Positions 1 through 12,360 of a stretch of DNA of 64,000 nt are shown here, one piece after another; position 1 is the stretch's first letter, and each line of letters opens with the position of its first letter. Made by a program: the position numbers and the translations under genes. The notes under the pieces were generated by a model, which was not told where the DNA came from, did no database searches, and saw nothing but the letters and a program-made list of their open reading frames with translations. Source of the stretch: Channa striata. Its lineage: Eukaryota; Chordata; Actinopteri; Anabantiformes; Channidae. The stretch is taken from positions 6,465,957 to 6,529,956 of the forward strand of contig CM065171.1 in NCBI GenBank assembly GCA_033026295.1. Direction: 5' to 3'.

Positions 1-2989
1 TCATTTCACAAAGCTAACAAACCACTGTGGGCCCACTACACTGGATTTACTTTCAAGTGTAGACAACACGAGTTTTTGTTGAAGCCTTCAAAATAGAACC
101 GGCTCTGCAGAGGGTGAACTGAATCAGATCGTAATCAGCTATCACCTTACCATCTGCCTTCCGCCGTGCTAATGTAAGCAAAAAACATTCACATGTGAAA
201 CTACTACTATAAAATAAACACAAACATTTTAAATGGTGAAAAGTCCTCACAATGTGTCCAGGAGGCTGCTAAAGCAAAGCCTCTTATTTTCACTTAAGGA
301 TGTTCCTTGCTGTCTGCTTTGCACACGTTTAAGAGTACAACTCACGGAACTGTAATTTAAACCGTTACTCTGATTCACGTAAAACCACTATTTACACCAT
401 CTTTGTTTTCTCGCTGTATTTTTGCCTTTAACCAGGGCACACCCAGTGTCTCACCTATACAAAGAAGGGTTCAATGTGTTGAATTGAGCAAAATAGGATA
501 GTCCTAATAAATGGAATATCACACAGCAGTATGTAAAGCAGCAGCATCACTGCAGGACGGGCTAATAAAATGCTTATAAATAAATGCTTTCCAACAACAC
601 GTTATAGCCATATTGCAGAAACCTGGCCCAGATTTATCTTATCTTCACCTGTGTGTTCACGTGTGTGAAAGCTTTAAGCTTTGTTAGGGTTAGGCTTTGA
701 AAGGTTACGGTTTATTGGGGGGACAATAAATCATTAATATCACAAATGTATCAGCCCTGATTTTTACCACCATCAATCCATTTACACTGACAAAGAAGGT
801 CAAATGCAACTTTTTACCAATCTCATGCGAGTATCATGGAGAGCCAAACTTGCTGTCTTCTAAGATTTGACGCGTGTCAGACGTCAGCCCCCTGATTCAA
901 TAGTGCCATGCCCCTGACACAATACCAAGACTAATTGTTTGCATAATGTCCAAAAGATTGAAATTGTAGAGTTCACCCAGCCAAGTCCCTAGTAAAAGTC
1001 CAAATAATATCCAACTGAGTGTGTATGTGAATAAATCAGGTAATTATACAGAGAATTCACTGCAAAAAGCAAACAACCACTCATTTGAACAAAGACAACA
1101 ACAACAAAGGCTAACTGAAGAGACAATGAAAATTGTGAATTTCTGTCAGTAAGAGACGACACTGAATTTGTTAAACAAATTCCGGGAACAGCACAGGACT
1201 CTGCCATATTTGACCTTCAATGGGAGGTAAACAAAACAGCTTACTTCATGCATCACGTCCACCAGACCTTGCTTAGATTAAACACTATTTCCTCAAAAGT
1301 GAGAAAGCGTCTCTCACACAGTCCATCTCCTGATGTGTCGCACAGGTGTGAAAGATTAAATCCAGAGAACATCCTGGCCTGACTCTCCAGGATTATCTAA
1401 AACTAGGATGTGAAAGGCTTCAAAAATATCTTGCATTCTATTCTATCTTTCTGGTATGAGAAAGTGATGAACTTGAGATTTACCAGCAGCCAATTAGTTT
1501 TCGGCTGCGGCTGCGCATACTTTCTGTTGCTAACCTCAGTGAGCAGCTTGCCAGAGACACAGAGACTTTACACGCTGGGTGAGTTCATTAGGGGAGAGTT
1601 CCACCTAAAGGAAGTGATGTCAGCTTGCCCCAACGGCTGCAGAGGAAATCCCACCCTTACACACCCTCCCACTTACTACTGTTTGACACTCCAGTTGTTT
1701 CTTTATCTTCCTCTTTCCATCATTGCGTTTCTTTTTTCCCCCTCTGTATTTCTTCAATTCCTTTCCATCTGGGTCTCTTTTTTCCCCCTCTCCATCTAAC
1801 AAACTGATGCTTCATCAGTTTTCCACTACAGATAAAAGGCAGTTTGTTCTCAGCCTGATCCAGCTCATCGATCTGCTAGTTGGTTTTATTGAGACCGGTC
1901 TCTGCAGACAGACTCATCTTATGGAGGTCAAAATACTCCTTTTTTTCTCATCTCTCTTTGGCTGCTGCCCAGACACAGAAATAAATCTGACAACACCTAA
2001 CGTTTTCTCAGATTAAGATTTCCCTCACACTCCCCACATGTTGACTAAAATATATTCTCAGCTGTTAAGAAATGGTTTGTTTTAATGACAAATGAGCTGA
2101 TGCAGTTTTTAGCCACATAAAATGTCATGGCTCTGGGGACTACGATGCGTATTGATTAGTCAGTCATTCCATTACTATTCCTTGGTTTGGAGTAGAACAC
2201 TTCACACAGGTAGGGGAGGGACTGCCATGAAATGCTGCACAGGCACTGATGGTCAACAGAGGGTTTGGTAATCACCTGACTGCACACCTAATGTGACCAC
2301 GGCATGGCAAGATTTGTGACCACAGTACAACATATTAAATTTTATTGTAAACATCAGTATTTAGCTGAAAGCACAGACAAACAACTGCTACTATTGCTGA
2401 ACTAACATAACATCGTTTACCACCAGATTTCCATTGCACATCCTGCTTTTTCTCTACAGGCTCGCTGGCATTAATTAAGTCTGTTTTATGTACTGGGTCA
2501 TTTCCAACAACTCTAAAGGGTCAAGTGGAATAATACCAACTGTTCACAGCTGTGCAGCTGGTAAAATGCGTATCACATCATTGCCATGCCTGTTGCCCTT
2601 ATCCTTGTTCTTGTGAGTTTGCTGTACTTATTCATAATCCAGCTCATCAAACGATCTCACTAGTTTGACCTTAGTGATACATACTGTCATGCACAATTCA
2701 ACTCCTCTGCCTATTCTGCTATGGAGATTTTTTTTAAAGAGAAACTGGGTCTGTTTAGTTTCACAAATTCGCTCCATCTGTGTGCAAATATGCTAGTGTT
2801 CATTAACGTCAATGAACATTATAGCATAAAGGCAGCCTAGACATAGTGATGGTAACAAATTTATCAACCAATCATAACTTAACAATCCATGATATCTATC
2901 TCTCCACTTTTTAATGTAGGTCACTGCATACATATTAATAAATGTGTGATTTGTTTGATTTGTCTATATACCTTTTCTGTAAGTCTTTA

Positions 2990-3085
2990 GTTTTTAATCA
3001 CAATTTTGTATTTGTCCTTTCTGCGGCCTCTTGGCCAGGTAGTTATCGTATTGTAACTCACCTGGTTAAATAAAGAAAATAATAA
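2990..3085 (+). repeat. LINE-type 3' tail fragment
   Basis: The segment reads GCGGCCTCTTGGCCAGGTAG, then CACCTGGTTAAATAAAG and A-rich repeats. The 'cctcttggccaggt ... cctggttaaataaag' ending is one I recognise as common in fish genomes at the 3' ends of L2/Rex-like retroelements. Only the tail remains. The exact family is not certain. Confidence 0.5.
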
Positions 3086-3226
3086 AAATATGGGGGATTA
3101 GCTGAACTGCTCTGGCTTGCAACATATTCAAATACATTAAAGAAAAGTACCCTGACTGGCTATAAAGCCCCAGAAATATGAAACTCCCATTTCAGACCAG
3201 CTAAATTAAGTCTGGTGGTTTCAATT

Positions 3227-3228
<2 letters not shown>

Positions 3229-3266
<38 letters not shown>
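3229..3266 (+). repeat. Poly-T tract
   Basis: An uninterrupted run of about 38 T. On the minus strand it is a poly-A and may mark the end of an old retroelement. No element body is recognisable next to it. Confidence 0.8.
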
Positions 3267-3270
<4 letters not shown>

Positions 3271-3644
3271 ACAGAAATTTTTATGCTACAGTACTAAATA
3301 CAACATTGAAATTCTGCTGTCCCAATGCAGTCTTGATTTTAGTGCTTTTACTTCGTGTGAGACAAACCAGACTGCTTAAAAGTCACAAACGTCCTTTTGC
3401 TTTCGCTTCAACCGAACTGGCGACATATAACAACAGTTACATTCAGTCTTTCAGCATAACACATCACGCATAAATGACCCGTTCTAACACATTTGTCGTC
3501 GATTGGAAAGCAACCTTGTGGCTTTTTGCAACATACATACATCATCTAAAAAAAGAAAACGAAGTGCAGACACTTTAAAAAGCTATTTAAAGTCATAACC
3601 CATTCTGACCACAAAGTTTGCATTAGTAGGTAGGGTTGGATTAC

Positions 3645-3699
3645 CTGAGTGTTGAGTGTTGCAGGGCTGATGGAACGACGCCTCTCTGTCTCGGTGGAT
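3645..3699 (-). CDS. Candidate 55-base internal exon (akap13?)
   Basis: A strong acceptor (TCTTCCTGTTTCTTTGTAG) and a donor CTCAG|GTAATC bracket 55 bases on the minus strand that are open in all three frames. In the frame entering in phase 2 it reads STETERRRSISPATLNTQ, a basic phospho-site-like peptide. Joining exon 9 directly would use the phase-0 frame instead (IHRDREASFHQPCNTQHS). I do not recognise either peptide in AKAP13. The splice sites are better than average for chance, and the location in the gene's long intron fits a small or alternative exon. Confidence 0.35.
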
Positions 3700-5984
3700 C
3701 TACAAAGAAACAGGAAGACACTGAATCAGCCTCAGCAACATGTGACCGTCACCCACAAAGAAACAATGATGCAGACCAGCGTGTCTGTTAGGAAGTGGTA
3801 CTCAGTACACAGGATGGGAGGCAACGATAAGACACTCTATAAAGGAAGGCTTAAGAGTATTCATTGGATTTAAGTGGCTGCGCTGCAGCTCCATCTCCTA
3901 GAGAACATGTTTGGAAGGATCTAACTTTGTGCCATTTTCAGCCTTCAGAACTCAGTCACACCGACTCAAATACAGATTGACACATACGCTCACAGATACA
4001 AACACACTGTGTGTGCAAAGAGATCTGTGGTTGGCTGTAAACACACAACACAGCTCTGCTTCCTCTGTGGTCTGATTTTTTTTTAAAACAGCTGTTTGTG
4101 AGCATGCTCTGTGTTAGAGAGAAAGAGAGGGAGAAAGATGATTTAAGCTACAAAAGCCACAGACACCCCCACCCCACTTTGCAGGCAACACAAAAGCGTT
4201 GGTTTGGCCTGAAGCTGTGCAGACTTGACTGACAACTCTGAATGTGAAGCTAACAGAGCCTCAGACAGAAGCTTATTGTGTTTTAATGAACTCCATCAAT
4301 GAGATGCAGATGAAGACAATAAGCTTTGACTTTAAATTTGCCCTTCATCAACACCAAGTAAACTAACAACAGATTATTATTATGTTAACAAATCTCAAGA
4401 CCAAGAAACTAAGCTGAGCTATATATTACAAAAGCCTTGTTGTTTGAAATCTTGATTTTTTTAAAGCGGTAAGTAATGTCTGAACTAAGCTTAAGCTACT
4501 GTGACAAAATATAGATAACGGCCCATTTAAGATGCCCACGGTCTGGTTCTCCTTTAATGATTTGTTCTCCTTTCTTTCTTCCTTTTTTGTCTCCTCCTCT
4601 TCATAATTCTACCCATGTAACTCCTACATCAGAAATCTCTGTTTAAATTGGGCTCATCAACAGGCTTTAACATTATTCTTTATCACTTGACTGTTAATCT
4701 CTCATAACAAGGCCCCCTCCATCAGGTCTGCATGTATCCACTGGACTGGGGACTGACTCCAGACTGGGTAATGTCAGTCACTCACTACCAACAGTATAAG
4801 TTAGAAGTAGCATATCTAAGTTTTGCTTTATTTATATCAGCTTTGCCCCACAATTTTTAACCATTCCCTTCATACATGTCCTTTACCTCCACTACACAAC
4901 ACCTTCACACAACAATACAAACCACAACCACACTACTGTATTCTGTCTTGCATGTCTTGTGTCCCATACCATGTCCTCTTTTTCTTTGGGGTGTTTTAGA
5001 GGAACTGATATGCCAAACAGTATAAACAGATACCTTGGCAAAGGCCACAACTTTAAATCTGAAAGAGGAATTAGGAAACTTAGGGCAGATGCTGTTCCAC
5101 CAATAAACACCAAGTCTCCTCAGCCTGAAGCATTTATCTGTTGTACCAGGGGGTGTGAACACACTTCTGGTTCATTGATACTATTAACCTTGTTTCTGTA
5201 CAAATGAGAAGTATTAGCATGGACACTTCTATCTCTAAAGAGAAGTAAGACGTTTAGCAGTGATACTTTACACAAAACAAAACCAAAATATAGTCCTGTT
5301 CTAATTGAACTATATAATTTAGGTAATTAAAAATGTTTTGGTTTTTAATTTATGATGGGCATATTTTAGAAATAAGCCTTTCAGTCTGTTTACACTTGCA
5401 ATTATCTTCTTGTTGTAAAGCAGAATTGAAATCGATAACCTTCAAGTGACTGACACAAACAGAAACTGCTAAAAAAAATAAGTAAAAACTGAACTGCAGC
5501 ACATAGCTCACGTCATTGAGAAAATAGAGAACAGGGATAGAAGTTTTTCTAAAAAGGGACAAGCCAGGAGGTTAAAAACAGAAAATCAAAGTTAAAGACA
5601 GACAGGGATGAGTGGGTCCCAACCAAACAGCGAGGTCGACCCTGCCAGAATGGTTTCGGGGGTGAAAAGGCTGAGCTCAATTTCTAAACAACTAACCCTC
5701 GACTGTCCCGGTGCATGCTACTTACAAGGCTTTGGAGATCCAGAGAACACTAGGCTCTGTCTTCCAGGCCTGGGAGTGGTGAGTGTAGTGGCCATGGGTG
5801 TGTGTCAAAGTATCAACTGTGACCATACATGTTTGCATTTCTATAAACACAGGCACAGACAAGCACTTCCATACCAGTTGGCATTGTGCACATACATCTA
5901 CATCAGCCACAAGCCAGTCCTGCATGTGTGCTCAAACACTACAAACACTTACTTGTGCTACTTTCCTGCCTCCCACTCATCAAG

Positions 5985-6235
5985 CCTCACACGCACACAA
6001 CAAATTCCCCGCACAGAGACACACACAGACACGCAAACACACAGATGCATGGCACAGACAGCACACACAGGCTTTTCTTTTTTTCTCACAGCTGTGTTCA
6101 GATATCAAACAGAGCCTGCAGAGAGAGAACAAACATGCTGACGAGGAAAGATTAGCTGGTCACAGAGGGCGCCACTACACAGATAAACACACACGCATGT
6201 GTGCGCACGCACACACACACGCATGCACAGGTTCT
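5985..6235 (+). repeat. CA-rich simple repeat region
   Basis: Degenerate (CA)n sequence with ACACAGAC and CACGCA variants. It creates long false reading frames on the plus strand rich in His and Thr. It includes one CTCF-like core at 6160-6172. Confidence 0.7.
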
Positions 6236-7281
6236 GTTCAAAAGTGAAATGATTGCCAGTCATTGCAACAAATTACAAAAGGCTACATGGCATGACCTCG
6301 GGCAGAACAGTGACAGCAGAACTTTACAGCAAAACAGAGGTTTCTGAATAAAATAAAGGGGCAGCCAAAGTAAAGGAAACAGCAGCTTTAAGTGTTTTAA
6401 TAAACAGTTTACCCACTGTGGACTACCACAAATGTTTCAGCTTATTTTAGCAATGATTATGTGACAGAATGAAATATGAGGCATTACAGGATATGATGTC
6501 AATATGTTTCCTAGGGAGTGGACATACTGTATGTTACTATAGGTTACTCATGCATTACTGTTTATGTTGTTTTATGAGCCCTTTCATGTAGAAGAACTTC
6601 CATTTTACGTTGCAATAATAGTGGTCAGAAACAAAAGACAGGAGGAAGAAGAAAGACACAGGCCTGTGCACGTACAAAAATGAATCTCTTTTTCATAAAA
6701 GATGAATTGTGGATGGAAGGGGGAAGATATGGTCACCTTTAGACAGATCACTTGAAGTCAGGCGGTAAATATGTTTTGTCTAGTAAAAATCAGGAAGCAT
6801 AAAGTTGTTAACGAGTTAGGCAGCCAGTCGTTCCACACATTTATAAAACTAGTGTTCCAGCCAGTTAGCAGGTCTACAACTGGAACTGATCCCCACTCTG
6901 AAAGCATGTATCCTGGATTCTGAACAGCCCAGCGCATATTTGTAGTGTCGAGGGAATCTAAACTGTACCCAGTAAAAACACATCTGGTTTAAAAATAAAA
7001 TAGTCAGTTGGTGTGTGTATGTATGCAGGGGCAGACAGGACTTGGACCACTGCCATGTTACAGGCAGGCAGCCAGCAGTAGAGGTTCTGCAGTATTCAAG
7101 GATGCCATGGCTTAGTGAATGACTGTTTCCCGCCAGGTATGCAGACACTGTTTGATCCCCAAGGATGGCTGGCAGCAAACCTGAGGGGAAGGCTATTCAC
7201 TGCTGTCCCTTGGAAGTGCTGTGGCTTTAACTCTGCAAACACATCACCTGTCAGACAATGAGCTGCACAGGACTTTTGGGG

Positions 7282-7304
7282 TTTTTTTTTTTTTTTTTTT
7301 TTTT
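7282..7304 (+). repeat. Poly-T tract
   Basis: A run of 23 T following GGGG. Confidence 0.8.
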
Positions 7305-7690
7305 CAGATGAACTACGAGGTCCTCTCTCTATTTTCTAACATTCCTTTAGAGAGGTCAGAGGTCATGGGTAACAACAGATTGGAAACATGTTTGTTTCTC
7401 TGTTTGACATTGATCTGACAAACTGCAAGTTTTTCCTTATACTGTTATTCCATGTTAGTTAGTATTAAAGCTCAACCACTGTGACTGTACTTAGTGAAAA
7501 AGAATGACGACGTGTTTTGTGACTTCAGGCCAGAATAGATGCTGGGATGTGAAACGCTGGTTGGAATGAAGTCATTTGGCCAAATGCCTGTTTCCATCTC
7601 AGTCCAAAGGAAACCGTTTGCCCAAAGCTGCTTCTTTCCCACACCATCATAGCGCTCCCTTGTCTCTCTCTCTCCTCTCCCTTTTCTATA

Positions 7691-7721
7691 CACACAGACA
7701 CACACACACACACACACACAC
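7691..7721 (+). repeat. (CA)n microsatellite
   Basis: An almost perfect CA dinucleotide repeat with one GA interruption near its start. It follows a CT-rich stretch (7660-7685), so it is a compound microsatellite and likely length-polymorphic. Confidence 0.85.
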
Positions 7722-8885
7722 TTGCGATTTTACCCTTCAGGTGAAAAAAGAGGAGCTGACATCAGGAACAAGTTTAGAAAGTGACAATAGACTAAAGAGT
7801 GGTGTTACATATACCAGAGCAATCCACTTCATACATATTTTCCTCTGGGTATTTCCAAGTCTGGATGTCACATTCAGCAGACAGTACGACAGACAAAATC
7901 ACATAGGACATGCCAAATGCCTATAGTATGTAATTTAAGTCAGACCAAAAATACAAACACTGAGCATAAGAGGAACAAAATCAGTTGTTTTATCAGAGAT
8001 TTAACACTTTTACATAGGGGGTGGGGTAGGGGTCATGTTTTCTATATTTGTAGTTGGGAGAAAATGTCATTTGGGCTTTAAACAGAACTAATTTTGAGTG
8101 CTATATGGACCCCGTTATGAAATATTCCACCAAGCACCCAGTCTACCACAGAACCTTTAAAGTACAGCAACACGACCTCTGAGACAGAGGGAGAGACATC
8201 CCTGACTATGTTCTGCTTTAGCTTTATAGTTATGTCAGACTCACTTTCCTGACCAAAGAACCCCAGAAAGACCTTGAACTGTCTGAGGCTCATTAAGTTT
8301 CATGCATAGTTATTCCACAGAGGTGGTTAGAGTGCGGGCATCTGTCTTGGTGTTACATACAGCATACTCATGCAGCGTATGCCCGGAAACCACACTCCAC
8401 CCCAAAAATAACCAGCACTCGGTATCTGAAGGGCCACTATCAACAACCATGCAATCATCTCCCAGGGTGCAACACAGCAAAAGCCCTTCACAACATCCCT
8501 GGCAGACAACTAAGGGTTTGCAAGGAAATGGTAGCACTTGGAAACACTTTGTGACAGTTATGATTATGTTTACCAAGGACTTTTTCTGGACAGATTTGAT
8601 AAATAAGTGTGATCAGGCATTTATTAACAACCCGTACAAGGAGCGTACACCACTAAAACACTAAATTCTGTTTAGTAGACTGAATTTGATATCATTAATT
8701 GGATTTGAACCCCTTTTAATTACTTTGTATTGTGATTTCAGTCCAGCGTTTGTACTTTTTACAATCAGTTTAAAGCATTCAGTGACTGAGTTTTCAAAGC
8801 TTCTGTTCAACTGAATCATTAGTGTAGCAGTAGCAGAACTGTCACACCAACCAACTTTCTCTGAAATGGCAGATGGGTAGCCTAC

Positions 8886-8960
8886 CTTTATCAAAACCAC
8901 GTCTACAGCTCTCTCTCCTTTGGCACAGAGACTGTACCTCCGTTTGTGCCGTTCGTACAT
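8886..8960 (-). CDS. Candidate alternative first coding exon of akap13
   Basis: An ATG at 8960-8958, with A at -3 and an in-frame TAA three codons upstream, opens a 25-codon stretch. It reads MYERHKRRYSLCAKGERAV, then DVVLIK, and runs straight into a donor AAG|GTAGGC in phase 0. The main transcript also leaves exon 9 in phase 0, so both could splice to the same next exon. The DNA just upstream (9100-9200) is purine-rich on this strand and holds several CpG dinucleotides, unlike the AT-rich intron around it. From family knowledge, AKAP13 makes shorter isoforms (such as Brx and Lbc forms) from internal promoters. I do not recognise this peptide. The basic RRYS could be a PKA-type site. A chance ORF next to a chance donor remains possible. 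Confidence 0.4.
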
Positions 8961-9079
8961 TTTCCTTTAAAATATCCAGAGCGGATTTACTGAATAGAAG
9001 ATGAAAATCCAGCAGAAACACTGTGGAGGGGAGCTGAAGCTGTCTGCTTAGCTTCACATCTGGCCACAGAGGCAACGTT

Positions 9080-9240
9080 CTACCAGACTCCAGCTCCCTC
9101 CCTCCTTCTCATCTTCCCTCCCTTTTCTTTTCCTCGGCCGCCTCTCAACTTCTCTCCGGACTCTGCCAGACTGACGCCCTTGCTCTTTTTCTGCATTTTC
9201 TCACTCTCTCTCGATGTGCCCGTGAATGTCTCTCTTATTC
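9080..9240 (-). promoter_or_regulatory. Candidate internal promoter / leader upstream of the 8.9 kb exon
   Basis: On the plus strand this is a dense C/T tract broken by CpG-containing GGCCGCC, CTCCGGAC and GACGCCC motifs. It is clearly distinct from the flanking AT-rich intron. On the minus strand it would be a GA-rich leader ending about 120 bases before the candidate ATG. It contains one upstream reading frame beginning MQKKSKGVSL. A CTCF-like motif sits about 100-170 bases further upstream (9333-9345). No TATA box is evident. Confidence 0.35.
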
Positions 9241-9332
9241 TGTGAATCAGCCATTCAAAGTACTACATTGTCACTTCAGTTAATGTCATCCAATTCATGC
9301 TATGTCACTCAATTTGTGCAGTTGAAATTTGA

Positions 9333-9345
9333 CACCCCCTGCTGG
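9333..9345 (-). promoter_or_regulatory. CTCF-like motif near candidate internal promoter
   Basis: The minus strand reads CCAGCAGGGGGTG, one mismatch from the CTCF core. It lies about 370 bases upstream of the candidate alternative ATG. Confidence 0.35.
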
Positions 9346-9659
9346 AAGAGGATATGCTTACGGCCATCTGTGAGTGATCAAATTTGATTTATATAGCCAA
9401 TATCACAAATGAGATGAGACTGTTCTCAGATGGTGCTGACATTAACTAGATATGATCAGTCCGATCAGTCGTGTTGGAAAAACTTGGGTGTGATGTTATA
9501 GCAAAGCTGTAAGAAGTCTTGATTGCATATTCATCCAGCAGCTACTCACCAGTGCAGACTGTATTTTCTTAACAAGGTAAAATGAATAAGATCAATGTTG
9601 CTGTATTCATTCTTGCAAAACTCATGGATGGAAGTGTTATGGAAACATTTACAGTTACA

Positions 9660-9870
9660 ATTAGTCACTTACTGTAGCAGACTTTTATCCCTCTTTCACA
9701 CAAAGCAACTTATGTAAGTAGCACACGCCAGGGGCAACTTGGGGTACACGGTCTACTCCACGGAAACTTCAATGTTTAAGCCAGGGGGGAACCGGGAGTG
9801 GAGCTGCTGACCCTATGGTTCATCAACAACCACTCTACCAACTTAGCTACAGCCCTGCATCGGTTACATA
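9660..9870 (+). repeat. Degenerate fish interspersed repeat fragment
   Basis: It reads CTTTTATCCCTCTTTCACAC, CAAAGCAACTTATGTAAGTA, then 'gctgctgaccctatggttcatcaac' and 'accactctaccaacttagctacagc'. The 'tttatccaaagcgacttac ... accactctaccaactgagctac' scaffold is one I recognise as a common tRNA-containing fish repeat. The terminal part resembles the 5' half of a tRNA read in reverse. It is diverged. Confidence 0.45.
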
Positions 9871-11749
9871 TTAAAAATACAACTGGTGGCAAAATTTGTT
9901 CCATTGTTTGACATTACATACCTTCAGATCCCATCAAAACAGTACTGTAGCCACTGTGATGCACGCACACAAGGTTTGTGTATACACCAAATGTACAGGG
10001 GCTAAAAGGTACAGTATGCAGACCCTCACTGTTACACAGATGAATGCCTAATTTGGCCAAGGGAAGAAAGAGAAGAAACAAAAGAACATTCAAATGTTTT
10101 TCCATGCCATTCTAATAACATAAAAAATATGTGCTCTCTCTCACTCTCTTTCTGCCATTCTCCAGGTCAGGAGCTCACAAAGACCTCAGAATATTCTACT
10201 TCCTATTTTCTGTAACCTGTTGTTCTCTTGTTATCAGTGCACAAAGGCATAAACCCCAGCTGCCGCAAACAAATCAGACTTCACCCTAATCCAAACTGTA
10301 ACCTCCCACATAGCACCAGGTGTTTCATAGTCCTGGGTAAACTCTCCAATCACTGTTAAACCAAATGAACCGCAGTGTTTGCAAAGGAAATACATTTTAA
10401 TTAAAGTTTATATTCAAAGTTTACCAATTGTTCTCTGGTGGGCTTGAAAATGAGAGTCTGTGAATTCCCCCAAACAACCTTCTAACTTGTATTACCACTT
10501 CCACAATATGAGTGGAATCCATACCTGTTTGATACGGCACTGCAATGGCACTCATGGCACTGCAAATCCAGACAATTTAGTAGTGTTATAGCTTTTGCAA
10601 CACCTTTCTGAATATGGTTGGGTTGTAGCTTTTTGCATTGCTTGTCATCAATTTGGTACGGTTGTGGCCTTTTGCAGCACCTTGACTAATGCTGCGCCTG
10701 TGTTGTCAAATTTTCTAAAGTTACTTTGAGTAACAGTATTAATTGGGACTCAAACTGGTGTATTCCATCTAAGTGTACTGTGTTTTGTCAGCCACATATC
10801 TGCCCTAAACTAGCCTTTAATGTTTATACTGGTCACACTCAAATCAGCTACTCAAATTAGCACAGACATACATACAAGGATACATATTAAAATGAGGCCG
10901 TACATCACTGTCCTGGTGTAAAAAAATGTCTCTGTCTGGACATTTGTCACATGGAGTCATTAGCAAGTGTGCATTTAACTCAACCAGTATATGCCCAGAA
11001 AACTGCGTCATATTCACAGTACAACCTTGCAATGATTCCTTCATATTCTCACCACATCTGTCTTGATTGAGCAGCACTTCAGAACTAAGCAATGCAAGTG
11101 AGGTGAGTGAAATCAGGGGCACAAGTAGGTGATATAAAAGTGTTCTAATTGTCTAATGGTGCTGTAAAAATATCCCATTGTTTCCATAACTACAAGTTCT
11201 GTGTCTGTAGCTCATCGGTTGGCCCTGGCCAAACCTGTAACATATAGTTCTTCCCCATGCCAAGATACCCTATGACACTTTGCCCAAACTAGAGGCTGCT
11301 GATAACTGTTTTTTAAAGAGACAAATGATTAAGAGAACTGTGAAGAGAACTGTGAAGAGCACTGTGAACATTGTGGGTCAAAGTGCTGCTGTTTTTACAA
11401 ATTACAATATTTTTAAATATGAAATTCAGAAGATGTTGAACACACAATCATTCAGGACTAAATTATCTGCTGTCTAAATAGCTTACATCTTGTCAAAACA
11501 CTGAAACAGGCTTTGTGTTTTTAATTACTTCATTAACCTTACATCTCATCTCGTGCAGCTAGTTGTTGTTGCTGTCATTTAGATTCTGTTAACCAGTCAG
11601 TTTTTTTCTCTGCTCCTATCCTTTAATTCTATAATCCAATGACTGCACTTTATATTGTCTACTTATATTTTATTTTCCATTTACTTAGATTTATTTTGGT
11701 TACACCAGCTAATTATTTGAGAACTAATTAACTAATTATTTGAGGTTGA

Positions 11750-12050
11750 GTGGCCCCTTCACGGCTCAGAGGTTGCGGGTTCGCATCCTGGCCAACCGTG
11801 GCCTCTCTGTGTGGATCATGCATGGGTTTGTCCTTGCACTCTGGTGTCGTCTCACAGTGCAAAGACATGCATGTTAATTGGTGACTCTAAATTGCTCGTA
11901 GGTTTAAGTGAGAATGTGAACGTTTGTCTATCTGTGTATGTCTCCCTGTGTTGGGGCTGAGATAGACTGCGACCTGTCCAAGGTGTACATCCCCCTTGCC
12001 CACGACCCTTAAAAGGATAAGTGGTTACAGGTAATGGATGGATGGAAGTA
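11750..12050 (+). repeat. SINE-like element (tRNA head, RTE-type tail)
   Basis: The left end has a tRNA-like B box (GGTTCGCATCC at 11778-11788). The body contains CAAAGACATGCATGTTAATT and GGTGACTCTAAATTGCTCGT, and ends GGATAAGTGGTTACAGGTAA with ATGG repeats. This layout, with a tRNA-type promoter and a 'gataagcggttacag..atggatgg' tail, is a widespread teleost repeat probably mobilised by an RTE-type LINE. It appears close to full length. Confidence 0.65.
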
Positions 12051-12347
12051 AACTTTGTAAGTATTATGATAAATAACTTTCACATTATTTCAAAATATTA
12101 CTACATTTCAAACACTGTAAACTAAAAGGCTAAAGATGCATTCACATAGTAGATTAATGTCCAATATGTGAAGGCGGCCTTCTTCACCTCAGCTCCTACC
12201 ACAGTTTATTCAGCGGCATGCCTCCAAATTGCCTGCTCATCATAAAAATTACAAGAGATTTCAAGGATCAGGAGGATCAAATAACAGGTCATTAAATGTT
12301 CTCTCTGGTCAAGAGGATAAGCTCCAGTGACGCCACTGATGCTACAT

Positions 12348-12360
12348 CACCCTCTGCTGG
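12348..12360 (-). promoter_or_regulatory. CTCF-like motif in akap13 intron
   Basis: The minus strand reads CCAGCAGAGGGTG, one mismatch from the CTCF core. It is in the intron downstream of exon 9, in the same orientation as the 55.85 kb motif. Confidence 0.35.

Noticed and set aside
5735..5780. Possible minus-strand exon (CACTCCCAG|GCCTGG ... GCCTT|GTAAGT)
   Set aside because: Splice sites are plausible but the acceptor tract is weak and interrupted, the peptide AWKTEPSVLWISKAL is unknown, and it sits beside simple repeats.
5608..6247. Plus-strand frames of 177 and 149 codons
   Set aside because: Most of their length comes from the CA-rich repeat (His/Thr-rich translation), and no splice or similarity support exists.
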